A stretch of DNA of 64,000 nt. It comes from Leptobrachium leishanense. Taxonomy: Eukaryota > Chordata > Amphibia > Anura > Megophryidae. Of this stretch, positions 42,765 to 55,709 are shown piece after piece. The position numbers and the translations under genes are program-made. Where the stretch lies: contig CM019069.1 in NCBI GenBank assembly GCA_009667805.1, positions 95,205,204 to 95,269,203 of the forward strand. Direction: 5' to 3'. The notes under the pieces are model-generated. The model was not told where the DNA came from and made no database searches. It was given only the letters and a program-made list of their open reading frames with translations. Within the stretch, counting starts at the first letter, position 1. Each line of letters starts with the position of its first letter.

Positions 42765-43150
42765 GTTGTTAGTTGCGAAGTCGTGTCCAACCTGCCTTGA
42801 TCCCATGGACAACGATCCTCCAGGCCATCCTGTCCTCCACCAGCTTCAGGAGGACATCTAAACTCACACCTATTGCTACAGTGACTCCATCCAGCCACCT
42901 CATTCTCTGTCGTCCCCTTCTTCTTTTGCTCTCAATCTTTCTCAGCAATAGGCTCTTCTCCAGTGAGTCCTGCCTTCTCATTAGGTGACCAAAATATATG
43001 AGTTTCATCTTCAGGATCTGGCCTTCTAAAGAGCAGTCAGGGTTAATCTCCTCCAGGACTGACTGGTTTGATCGCCTTGCAGTCCAAGGGATTCGCAGGA
43101 GTCTTCTCCAGCACCATAGTTCAGGCATACAGCTTGCCAAGTGTTGATTT
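42765..43150 (-). mobile_element. RTE/BovB-like LINE 3' end
   Basis: The minus strand reads the characteristic C-terminal segment of RTE-type (BovB-like) LINE protein: WCWRRLLRIPWTARRSNQSV, SLEGQILKMKLIYFGHLMRR, RRRGRQRMRWLDGVT and AWRIVVHGIKAGWTRLRN, ending at 42772. It is one of the cleaner LINE frames here. The tail in minus orientation is ACAACAAGAACAACAA, a short-repeat end as in this clade. The 5' side is truncated near 43150. The match to BovB rests on memory of the family. Confidence 0.85.
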
Positions 43151-43435
43151 TTTGAGGGTGAGTGCCAGATTATGCATATATATATATTCTCTCTGAATGA
43201 AAGGGCTACTTGCAGGCTCATCTTAATCCCTCATGTAATCTCATGTTGGTTAAAGCAAAAACCAGTAAAGGATCTATTTACCAAAATCTGAGCATCAGAA
43301 ATCTGATAAAGTGATCAGATTTTCAGAGAAAGCTCAGAGAATGACTAGGGGGAAAGCCTTAGATAAATATGCACAATTAGCAATATCTTCCTTTAGCAAA
43401 TGCCCAAGCTAAAGCCGGTTAGTGTAACTTGTTTA

Positions 43436-44130
43436 TGTAAGGCGCCGCAGGAAGGCCCCAGCAGGTGCTGATCTGCCAGGAAAAGCCGCAGCAGCCTTTT
43501 TTTTGCCATGTCCTGACTGTTCCAGCTCTGCTGTAGGAACCACAGGTGCTCCCATCAGTAGTCCTGGACTTCCTATTTAATACAGACACGCCTTTTCCTC
43601 GGGGCTTCTGCATTGCTCAGCTTTCCAGCAACCCCACTAACAAGTCCGTCTCGTTGTCTCCTCATCCTGTGTTCCCCTGTGAGCCTCCTTCCAGCCTCCA
43701 ACCTTGCTGTACACCCACAGTGCTCCTGGTCTCCAGTCTCTAGTGACCCAGGCTGCATCCTAGTCTCCTGTCTCCAGTGCCCCTGCATCCTAGTCTCCTG
43801 TCTCCAGTGCCCCTGCATCATGGTCTCCTGTCTCCATTGCCCCTGCATCCTGGTCTCCTGCCTTCAGCCCTGCCGTGTCTTTCCAAGGTTTCAGTCTTCT
43901 CTTTTCCTTTCCTGCCGGTCTTGTGTCTCCCTTAAATCTCTTGCTGTGTTGCCATTAGGGTCTGTGTCTTGTTCCTCTATCCTGCTATACCCCTCCAGTT
44001 AGTCCCATTCATGCACTGCCCTGTCACCATTGCCTATCACTTGCCTGTTAACCAATAAACATTGTTTCATACTCAAACTGCATCTCCTGTATGTCACTAC
44101 ACCCCTAGGCTCGTACCCTGCCTTGGGTCA
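43436..44130 (+). mobile_element. Possible solo LTR
   Basis: Sequence starting TGTAAGGCGCCGCAGG. It has CT-rich text, a short tandem repeat (43752-43871), a polyadenylation signal in CCAATAAACATTG at about 44054, and an end near GGGCATGACA. This layout resembles a gypsy-type or retroviral LTR. No target duplication could be found, so boundaries are tentative. Confidence 0.35.
43752..43871. repeat. 30-bp tandem repeat, four units
   Basis: Units of CTGCATCCTAGTCTCCTGTC plus TCCAGTGCCC; the third and fourth have substitutions. The unit is a multiple of three, so a 129-codon plus-strand frame with a repeated ILVSCLQCPC run is open through it. Not considered a gene. Confidence 0.85.
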
Positions 44131-44339
44131 CCTGGGCATGACATCATACAACAAATAGGCCTTTAGTTGGAAATTACCAAAACTAAACTACTTGTTCATC
44201 ATTTCTATCCTTCCTCTATTGCTAGCAAACTTATATCTGTCTCCCTGCAGGTAATGCCATTTCACACCCTTACTCCTTTCCAACTCAGGACTATAATTAA
44301 TCACATGTGCATTCTTTTATTATCTCCTGAAACTTTTTT

Positions 44340-46502
44340 TTTTTTTTTGTATTTAAGTATTTTTATTTCAAAGTCAACAGCGATACACCAAAAGGTCAAA
44401 CATCAATAAGTGGCCTCGCAGGGCCAGAAAAGGTCATCCACATAAGTATACAAAAGAAAAAAAAGAAAAATTAAAAATAAAACATTACAGAACGGTAATA
44501 CTTCAGATATTAAAAGAAACAGTAGGCAGTTTACATATGAAACATAGGAAAGTGGACAGTATATCCTCAGGATGGTGGTTAAAAAAAAAAAGGGGGGGAT
44601 TTGGGGAAAGGCACACACCAGATTGTGACGGTCCTGGCTCACTCCCAGGTGTCGAAAAGACAATAGGAGGCCATGGAACAAATGTCACAAGGCCCGGGCC
44701 CTCGAGGGCCAAATATGGCAGGCAGAGCCATGGTGTCCGCCACAGTGGCACACCTCGAGTCTACCCGGAAAGTGCCAAAAAAAAAAAAGGAAATGGGGAG
44801 GGGTAAGGGAGGGGAGTAATAGCCAACATCCATACGATAATACGAGCCCCAACAAGACTGCATGTTGCCATAAAGTAGTCAGTGTAATAACCAGAAAATA
44901 CATAAAAATATATAAAGATTAAGGAACCGCATAAAAAGTCTAACATCCACAGGGAGTCGCATGGGAAGGTGGGGAATAAAAGAAAAAAGCAGAGATCAGC
45001 AAAAAGAGTCAATGTTCCACAATGGACCCCATGTGGTTGGAGGGCAGGGGGAAACCAGGGAGGGAAACTAAGGGCAAGCGCAGAGACGGCAAAACACTAA
45101 GTCAGGGCCATAAGGAAGGTCAAACCTCTGCATCAACATCAACCCGGATCATCCAAGGCGGGAGGCGGGTAGAATCCAAGCGGAGCCAACAAAGGCCATG
45201 CTTCATCTGGTGTGGAGGTCACCTGCACAACCCCATTGATTGTCATGCAAAGTGTACCAACAGCCCCCCATCTGTAGCGAACCCCCTCAGCTCTCAGACG
45301 AGTGGTCACCTCTTTAAAACGTCATCGAGCCATCAACGTTGCAAAAGGTAGGTCAGCGAAGAGGGACAATGTCAATCTCGTAAAGAAGGGGCGAACGAGC
45401 AGCCGGGACCGCCATAAACCGAAGCCGCACAGCAACATCTCTCGCCACCGCCAAGACGTCCCGGGAGGCTGCAGTCGGGGCCATCGGGGATTTTCTGAGT
45501 CGCAGCACCGAGTTAAAAACCCCCAATCCAATCGGCTCTAGTCAGAGCAGGTCAGCCGCGAGTCGATTCACCAGCTCTAAGACCGCCTGGTTCGACAGCG
45601 TATCAGGGATCCCTCTGATCCTAATGTTACGCTGGCGGTGACGAGTTTCCAGCCGCTCCACTGATTTCGAGAGGTATTCTACTTGAACCTGTAGGGATTC
45701 CACCCGTGACTGCAATTGACCGTGGGCCACCTCCACCTCAGCTGTACGGTCCCGGACCTCAGCCACCTGAGTCCAGACCCCGGTCATCTCCGACTTCACT
45801 CCAGCAATATCAGTGCGCCACGTCGCTTTCAGGTCTGCCAGCATATCACGTAAATCACCCTTGGTAGGGAGCAGGTGATCATCCTGTGCCTCGCCACCAT
45901 TCGCTAGCACTGCGGGAGGCAATACAGTTGTGCCGACCACCAAGCCTGCAGTCCCTGTACCGCCCGCCTCGTCTCCGTGGCACCGCCAGCCCCAGACGGG
46001 GAGGATATCTCTTCGGTCTGAGGTCCCCCTTTCACCCCCCGGTTGCTCTGTACTCGTGGTGTGGGAGCTTCCACCCCCTCTCGGTTGCGCCTCATCTCCT
46101 CTCCCAGGGATTCCCTGATGTCACGCTGGCGACTGTCCGCAGATGGCTGGGTCTTCAGCTGCGGCTTTTTCCCCATTTGACTGGTCCGCACTGTATGGGC
46201 AAACGTCCCAGCCAGATCAAGCTCTCTCGCGGGGCGCAGGACGAATCCGCACCGAGGCTTCTCACCTCCTAGGCCTCAAAATGGCCGCCGGGCCGCGTGT
46301 AGTCTCCGAAAAATCTGTCTATGGAAGGCAGTAATCTCCACGGATCCCCCGGGGTCAGGCGCACCCTACCTTCAGTAACATAGGTGCGGCAGGGAGAGAG
46401 TCAGGAAAGTCCCCAGGAGGGCAGTAAAGTCAGCTAATGGAGACTCGATAGTGGAGCTCCATGAAAACACGTCTTCTCTCCTGCACAGCTAAGCTCCGCC
46501 CC
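44340..46502 (-). mobile_element. L1-like retroposon, copy 3, with ORF1 and no ORF2
   Basis: Target duplication CTCCTGAAACTTTTTT (44324-44339) against CTCCTGACACTTTTTT (46503-46518), 15 of 16 matching. Minus orientation: 5' end GGAGGGGGCGGAGCTTAGC, then TGGAGCTCCA; 3' end GGCCCTGCGAGGCCAC, AATAAAAATAC and an A-tail. It encodes only an L1-type ORF1, then goes straight to the 3' non-coding part. This is the arrangement of mammalian HAL1, here in a frog-like genome. Confidence 0.88.
45139..46176 (-). pseudogene. L1-type ORF1 protein, frameshifted
   Basis: RNA-binding ORF1 protein that would coat LINE RNA. Start MGKKPQLKTQ at 46176. A second frame (45943-45542) holds the coiled coil and the start of the RNA-recognition domain: GDLRDMLADLK, VESLQVQVEYLSKSVERLE, RHRQRNIRIRGIPDTL. 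Downstream frame-shifted parts give SLFADLPFATL, then RLRAEGVRYRWG and the C-terminal domain ending at a stop at 45139. About 345 codons in total, usual for L1/Tx1 ORF1. At least three frame changes are seen. Confidence 0.85.
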
Positions 46503-46518
46503 CTCCTGACACTTTTTT

Positions 46519-49500
46519 AACCCTCTTCTTATTGGCCATACACAATCACAGGTTACCCTTTTACAATGAAAGCCTTTGCTACCCACATATATCTAACATC
46601 CTGTATACGCAAACCTTACCCTTCTGACAATCTTAACAATGACTCCAATTCTTTCAGAATTGAATTAGAATAGTAGTTGATACATACTGTATAAATGTTT
46701 CTATAATTGTGCTTTTTCCACTATCTCTTCCTTTATTAGCAGAATCATTCCATCCTGGTCACTTCAGTATGAGATGAAAATCTCAGATCAATGGCAGAAT
46801 GGAGTCATCTACAGCTCACATCTACAGGACTTTTCCTGGACTGCCCTCTTACCTATGGAACTACCATACCTCATCATATTTAACTCTAGTGCCTCCAGTC
46901 TTCAAACAAAAACATCCTTAAAAACCGATTACTTTACAGAGGTGTCCTCCACCAGTCTAATTCCCACACACCCTCCAAATCTCATATTTTCTAACTTCCA
47001 CCCTATCCCAATTCACCTTCACATTTATATATTCTTTTAACCCTAGCTTCCTAAAAAATAAAATAATTTCTCCATAGTATATCTTACTATAGCCTTACAA
47101 GTTTTACAAATGTTAATTTTGGCAATATATGCCTTAGTTATTTTCTGCATTGGACCTTATTTCAATAAAAGTTGGATTCCAAATAGAGCTGTCTTCCAAT
47201 AAAATAACTTGATAATGAAAAACTGTTGAGCAAAACTGTTATTAAGATTATAAAGATATAGTTTTGTGACACACTTGAAATCCTATGGGAAAATAATAAA
47301 CAAGAAAACATACAAAAATGATCAAAGATGTTATACGCTGTACAATAATGAAAAAATTAAAATTGCTAAAAGGAAATGAGGGCTTGTTTGATGTGAAATT
47401 CTTTGCTAATCACCTTTGATTTTAATGTATTAATCAAATTTAAGGAAAAAAAGCACGTGCAGATCAAAGACACTTCCTAAAATAAGTAAATATACAAAAA
47501 AATAAGAACATGCTTGATATTCCAAGTAAATATTCATTACTATAGGTCTCTGAAATTTGTGAGCCAACTCTGTTTCACAGTAATAGGTTATTTTAGCAAC
47601 TGCCATGCTAAAGCCAGAAAAAAGCACATTTTAAAAATGTCAAATGTATATTTAAATCTCTCACAAAGAAATCATGAGCAGAAGGCATGGAAACAAAGTT
47701 TAATACCAACTTCCATTAGATTTTCCAGTATGCAATACTGCTGACATAGCAGGTTAACAGTTAATATGGTCAAACTTTCCAACTCAGGGCTGTATTCTGA
47801 CTGAGCCACTAGCATTAATGAGGGGGTCCATTATAATAAATGGCTTAAGTCACGATTCCAACTGCAACAAAGACTTTGCTTGCATTTCGGCTATAACAGC
47901 CATATTCTTTAAATTATCGTTTCCTATGCTTTGTATGGTAAGTGTTAATTTGCAGCCAGCAGGAGAAAAAAATAGTGATTCCTGATGGTAATTTTTAATA
48001 CTAAATTACCGGCTCTGGGACATTGGTGTTAAGTGATTTTCCTTTCAAAAAAATCACTTAACACTCACAAATTTAACTTAAAAATGCCTTACTTTAGTCC
48101 CACAATGCAGAGGACAGGGCAACCTGCCTCCGCTTCACGTTGTATGTCAATTGAAACTGGGAACCAATAGATCCCAGTGTCTATTTGTTGAACCCATTTG
48201 CATGTCCATGAACTTTAGATGCGGATACCAGCGACAGTGAGTAAAACCATAGCCAGTATCATTTCCGAAATGTTCTGACTCAAGTTGCTAGGTGCAGTGG
48301 CTCAGTTGGAATAGAGTTGGTAACAGGGAGTCTCTAATGGGTATGAGCCTATCCAGATACTTTCCCTTCGCAGCTCCTTGTTAATGACAAGGTTGTAATA
48401 GGAGTCTTAAAATCCAGCCCATTGAGTTTAGCCAGAAGGTATTTTTTCCCTTTATTTTTGCAGAGAACCTATTTTGTAAGAAAACAAGAAAGCATAGGTT
48501 TCCCTTTTGACACGTAGCACAAGATAATTCTATCACTGCCTATGAGTGGTGGAGTCTGCACACCAAGCAAATCCTAAACAATTTGCGATGATTTCATGTA
48601 ACTGCATAGGAGCAGGAAAGATGCTGATGCAAAAAGCTTCTGTCATGAAAATACGATATAGCAAGACAATAATACAGTTACTATACATAAGTGAGATGTG
48701 TAATCAATCAATTCAGCATGAAGTGCATGGGTGTGTGCACGGGGTGTGCTAATATCGGGTGAAAAGGTTGTCTTTCAGCTCTTACATTGATATTTTAGAT
48801 GTCCCTGATGAACCCATGGTTCATGATAACAGAAAAACTGACTGATTACAGGCTTGTTATTTCTAATGTAAAATATGCAGTTTGTGCAAAATATTGAAAC
48901 ATACGTATTCAATTAATAAAAGTTCCATGAGTGTACACACTAATGTAGCGGGCTGCGCACGCCAGTGATGACGTGTGTGTACATTTGGTCAGATATGAAT
49001 CCTTATTAAATACCTACCAACACCAGTGATTTGCACTGCATCCATTCCTATACTGCTTATTTGCTCAAGATGGAGGTTTGCCATTATGGCATTTCATATA
49101 TTATGATACATATGCGGCACTAAAATGTGTGAAAATCTCAACTACGGAGAATGTGTTTTTCATATTCTTCAAAATAAGTTGAAGTTATGGTCAGTTCTAC
49201 AGTTTAGAAACGGAAAAGAGCAACTCATGGAAAGTTTTCTGGGAAGTTCAAAGCAAAAGTCTGCCAAATTGTTTATGTTCTACAAATATAAAATTACAAG
49301 GGAGAAACCTACAAGTTAGAAGACTTTTCAAACTTGATTATTCCCGAGAAGGGATTCCAAAGGCTGTCTGCAGCATTATCAGACCAGAAACTAACTGTAT
49401 CATTGTTTCAGCCCAAGCGATTCAAACAGTCCCCTCATTCAATTTATTTGGCTCAGTAGCCATGGATTCTACACCTATTACTGGGACCAAGGGAAACGTT

Positions 49501-50251
49501 TTCAAAGATGGTAAACAACTGTAATTGTTTATGATGTCTGGACACAAGTTTACTGCTCACATGATGCGTGTTTTTCTAACTGGCACTTCAACCAGCTCAG
49601 ACAGTCCTATTACACTATTTTTAACCGAAATGTAACAGACAGAATGAAAAATTATCATCCAAGATGCTCAGAAAAAATAAAATAAACTCAATCCACTGTA
49701 GTTGTGATAGTGTGAATATGTGTAAAATAGGGTGTTATAAGTGATGTCTGTGTATATAAAGCAATTGATAATAAATGTTATTTCCGTATGCTGCCTGAAG
49801 GGAACTAATAATGTGTAAAAAACCCACAAAAAAAATTACACAGATATAACAATAAAAGAATGCCCCTCTAGCGCTACGAGGTATCAATATCGTGATGCAG
49901 TGAATAAACTGGCTAATGCAATAAATACACTTAAAACTGTATCTGTTTGGTAAATAAAACAGGACGAAATATGAGTGTCGTAACAGTGAATAAAGTTCAT
50001 GGTACAACCAAAACCATATTCATTCGGTGAATAAACCAATAGAAAAACAGTTTTTTAAAAATGGAATAGAATAAAGACAATTTTAAACGAGATAAACCAA
50101 TAAAAGGTAAATGAATGCCGTCTATAAAATCTACATAAAAAATTGTGGTCCCATTACAGAGTGATGTAGCAAACGAAGAATATACGAGAATAAAAAGTGC
50201 TACAGTGCAAGGAAAAGGGATATTCGTTAATGATGGAGAATGTATTTCATT
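46519..50251. other. No gene recognised in 3.7 kb
   Basis: AT-rich, mostly single-copy-looking sequence. A small inverted pair, GTGTTAAGTGATTTT and AAAATCACTTAACAC, lies at about 48027-48066. No domain-bearing ORF, TIR pair, tRNA or splice-bounded exon could be supported. Short ORFs exist at chance level. Confidence 0.55.
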
Positions 50252-50259
50252 GTTACAAG

Positions 50260-51534
50260 TAGGGCTGTGCAATTAATTGCAATCGCAATCGAATCGCGTT
50301 TTCCAACCCTGCGATTTCTAAATCGCATAAGACTGCGATTTTCGGCTGTTAACGTCCGGCGGCGGCATGGTGCTTTGGGCGCTCGCAGGGGGAACCACGT
50401 GACGAGCCGCGTTCTCGCGGCTCGTCACATGGTTCCCCCAGGCGAGCGCCCAAGCTCCATGTGCAGCCAGAAGTTAACAGGGAGCCGAACTCGCGGTGCA
50501 CAGAACACAGCGGCGCACAGAGGTGAGCTGCGGCGCAGTATCCACGAGCTGGGGCAGTATCCACGAGCTGGGGCAGTATCCATGTGCTGGGGCAGTATAT
50601 CCATGTGCTGGGGCAGTATATCCATGAGCTGGGGCAGTATCCATGTGCTGGGGCAGTATCCATGTGCTGGGACAGTATCCATGTGCTGGGGCAGTATCCA
50701 TGTGCTGGGGCAGTATCCATGAGCTGGGGCAGTATCCATGTGCTGGGGCAGTATCCATGAGCTGGGGCAGTATCCATGTGCTGGGGCAGTATCCATGTGC
50801 TGGGGCAGTATATCCATGAGCTGGGGCAGTATCCATGTGCTGGGGCAGTATCCATGAGCTGGGGCAGTATCCATGTGCTGGGGCAGTATCCATGTGCTGG
50901 GGCAGTATATCCATGTGCTGGGGCAGTATCCATGAGCTGGGGCAGTATCCATGAGCTGGGGCAGTATCCATGTGCTGGGGCAGTATCCATGTGCTGGGGC
51001 ATTATCCATGTGCTGGGGCAGTATCCATGAGCTGGGGCAGTATCCATGAGCTGGGGCAGTATCCATGTGCTGGGGCAGTATATCCATGTGCTGGGGCAGT
51101 ATATCCATGAGCTGGGGCAGTATCCATGTGCTGGGGCAGTATCCATGTGCTGGGGCAGTATATCCATGTGCTGGGTCAGTATATCCATGTGCTGGGTCAG
51201 TATATCCATGTACTGGGCCAGTATATCCATGTGCTGGGGCAGTATATCCATGTGCTGGGACAGTATATCCATGTGCTGGGGCAGTATATCCATGTGATGG
51301 GGCAGTATATCCATGTGATGGGGCAGTATATCCATGTGATGGGGCAGTATATCCATGTGCTGGGGCAGTATATCCATGTGCTGGGGCAGTATCCATGTGC
51401 TGAATACTGAATACATTTAGAATGTATGTAGCATGTTTGAAAAAGCAAAAACAATTGGCTAAATCGCAAATAAAATCACAATATTCATTCAAGAAATTGC
51501 AATATGATTATTTTGTCAATATTGCACAGCCCTA
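50260..51534. mobile_element. hAT element, TAGGGCTGTGCAAT termini
   Basis: Left end TAGGGCTGTGCAATTAAT, right end ATTGCACAGCCCTA, with a perfect 8-bp duplication GTTACAAG at 50252-50259 and 51535-51542. Subterminal text is rich in AATCG/CGATT words (GCAATCGCAATCGAATCGCG). A perfect-looking inverted segment flanks 50395-50430 (GTGACGAGCCGCG...CGCGGCTCGTCAC). No transposase; most of the interior is minisatellite. Confidence 0.95.
50530..51405. repeat. 19/21-bp minisatellite inside the hAT element
   Basis: About 43 units of CCATGTGCTGGGGCAGTAT (19 bp) or the same with an extra AT (21 bp), with GAGCTGG and GTGATGG variants. The 19-bp units dominate the left and 21-bp units the right. All frames on the minus strand and several on the plus strand lack stops, giving two overlapping 355-codon minus frames. 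They are by-products of repeat composition. Confidence 0.93.
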
Positions 51535-51542
51535 GTTACAAG

Positions 51543-51919
51543 CATATAGTATACAGCAGAATGCTGCAGTACAAGAAACAGAAATATTCTATATAGAGAA
51601 CGTATTTCAGTGTTACAAGCATATAGTATACAGTACAAATATAGTAAAGTGCACATGCAAGTGCAAAACATGCAGGGGATAGTTGGAATAATATAATGGA
51701 TAATACTTAAATAATTTATAACGAAAGGATCCTCTGTATCTTTGATGTCTCTCAATATGGAACAGAGAAAAGAGACAAATAGTGCACTGCAAAACTGTGA
51801 TTTGTGTTACATAATGGAGAGTAGTCAAACTCCCATCTTCCAGAGCCAAATAGATCCCGGCTCTGGGTATTCAGGCTTCTGAACAAAAAAGAGTAGCGCA
51901 CCCCTTATTTTTGACAACA
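51543..51919. other. Intergenic with a short tandem duplication
   Basis: The words GTATTTCAGTGTTACAAGCA and ATATAGTATACAG occur at about 51542-51556 (with the pre-insertion copy before 50260) and again at about 51604-51632, so the hAT landed in one copy of a local duplication. No gene. Confidence 0.45.
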
Positions 51920-53532
<1,613 letters not shown>

Positions 53533-54875
53533 AGTAACCAGTCAGTGAATAGGAGTCTCTGGTCCCCAAGCCTTATGTACCCACTTTTCCTCAGATGGAA
53601 ATTCTGCGTGGTCTCGGCATGCGTTCCATTGTTGCAAAAGGTAGCATTTATTTTACGCTCATGACGAAGCCGCGATAGGAGCGCGAAACATGCCTCAGCG
53701 CTTCTTGTGGTGACGGGAGTTTGAATTTTAACATCTCACTTCAATATGTGGTGTTAGTCCAGCTACATAATATTGGGATATTTTTCTGTTCACTCAAAGG
53801 CTTTATTTGCTGCCTTTGCGCCTGCACGCCATTATTGTTCCTCTATCAGCTATCTTTTTTCTCTCTTGGCTCAATAAGGGACATGCAGGGAAAGAATAGA
53901 AGTCGTTGAGACATAGGACCGGTGTTAAGGAATTATTTATATGTGTGTATTTTATTTTTCCATTGTTTTTTTCCCTTCACAGGCCACTTTGATATTACCT
54001 ATAAGTACTACCTTTTAGGATTTGCTCATATGAATTTAGGACGCATCCAAGCGTGCATGCAGATAATTGCGGTATTTGGACTTCCATTTCTCCCTTGTGG
54101 TTTTTTTTTGGGTTATTTATATGTTTTGTCCTTAATATTCATTTATTATCAATCGAAAATTGTACAATGTTCTAATACCTGACCAAATGTAGTAGCTGAG
54201 TGTTCCAGTTCCTTGTAGTTTTTCTGGACTGATTATAGTTGTGGGTATGGTCAGGTTGCTCTCCTTTTTTTTTCCCACTACCAGCTAGTGAAGGATTTAT
54301 TCTTGAGTATTTAAAAATAGTGTACGCTTAAAAAGGAGAGGGAGATGTAAACAAAAATAGGGTTATGATGGGGATAAAAAATAGCCCCAACGATTTTCAG
54401 TTTACAGTATTACTTTAATACAAGATTATAGGCTCTATTCTAGGTCAACCTGTAAATGTTAAGAAATATTTTGAGAAAATACTGCAAGTTATAAATTATT
54501 AATGCTTGCATATTACTGCTGTTTGTCCAAATCATGAAGTGGTAACAACCAATATCAGTAAATGAAGCCTTACTCTGGGTATACAGAGATTCACTGAAAC
54601 AAACTATATCAGCACAAGACAGAGGCATTGCAAAGATTTGTGGTAAGAGCATGTACCTGACAGGAGGACACAGGGACCAATTAATGATCATTTCTCCATG
54701 CACAGCTGGAGCTAAGCAGGGATTTTAGACACAAATGTTAATGGTGGAGTATATTTGGATTTCTTTGAAACACATTCATTCCCATAATCTTCCCCCTCAA
54801 CACTAGGATCATGAAACCAATAAAAAATTTGATGCAGGATGAAATCGAATAGACACATTTGGAACGGTTTATATG
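53533..54875. other. Repeat-like but unassigned; no gene
   Basis: At 53655-53700 the text ACGAAGCCGCGATAGGAGCG then CGAAACATGCC resembles a motif seen at 59715-59745 and, inverted, at about 58750 (ACAAGGACGAAACATG-like). Otherwise AT-rich, no recognised ORF or TIR pair. Confidence 0.4.
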
Positions 54876-54883
54876 CTCTCTAT

Positions 54884-55604
54884 TAGACATGGACAGATCG
54901 ATTCGTTCCTTTTTCAATTTGTTTCGATGCATTCGTTATGTTACCGTGATTTGTATTTCGGATTGATTTGTTATTTCGCTTTTATTGGTAATTCGTTTCT
55001 CGGATCAATTCGTATTTAGTTTTTATTAGTTATTTCGGAATGTGAAATTGATTAATTAAAAATTACTTAATTTAGTGTAAAAAAAATAATCCCAAAAAAT
55101 CCTAATAGACTTTTTGCTGCAGTTGAAAATAATAAATGGTTGAATAAATAAATATTGATAAATACAGGGATATATATTTTACATTGAAACCTATGGGATT
55201 CGTCTACTTAAAGTTGTCAAACGAACCACCGAAAATCAGGGCATTTCGGTGCTGTTCTGCGTTCCCTGAATAGATTAACCATTACTTCTCTGTGGGGAAT
55301 TTCCCTGCAGCCGAATCGCACCATGGTGCTGTCCATGGCCTGTGGTGCAGAATACAACAGATAAAGCACCACGGCCAATGGACAGGGACGCGGTGCCGAG
55401 TTTAAATGAAACAGTATAACGTTTTGATCCATAAAAACTAAATCAATTTGTTTTATACCCTTTAGTTTTTGTTCCGTTTCTGTCAAAATCTATTTGTTTT
55501 CATTGTCATCAGACCTTTTCGCATTTCGGAAGCACTTCCAAAATACGAATCGGGAAAAGTTTGTCGGAATTTTGTTTCGGAACAAAACAAAACGCACATC
55601 TCTA
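54884..55604. mobile_element. hAT-like element, TAGACATGG/TAGAGATGT termini (721 bp)
   Basis: Left end TAGACATGGACAG, right end inverted TAGAGATGTGCGTTTTG. The flanks CTCTCTAT (54876-54883) and CTCTCCAT (55605-55612) match at 7 of 8. Subterminal text is rich in ATTCG/CGAAT words. It holds AATAAATGGTTGAATAAATA and CATTGAAACCTATGGG, part of the module found in other elements. Non-coding. Confidence 0.8.
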
Positions 55605-55709
55605 CTCTCCATTCCCTAAGTGTGTTTTATGGCTCTATATGATAGCAAAATAATAGAATTGCTTTATGCTGCAGAAAATGTCTATGTGGTTTTGATTAGA
55701 ATTGTTTCT

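Noticed and set aside
43573..43848. 91-residue minus ORF with repeated QGHWRQETRM text
   Set aside because: Product of the 30-bp tandem repeat; no independent support.
43436..44130. Definite LTR call
   Set aside because: No target duplication and uncertain ends; kept only as a low-confidence feature.
47514..49319. Host exons among short ORFs at 47.5-49.3 kb
   Set aside because: All are under 80 codons in AT-rich sequence, without recognisable domains or consistent splice sites.
50349..51492. Two overlapping 355-residue minus-strand proteins
   Set aside because: Both derive from the same 19/21-bp tandem repeat in different frames; at most one could be real and neither has non-repeat content of note.
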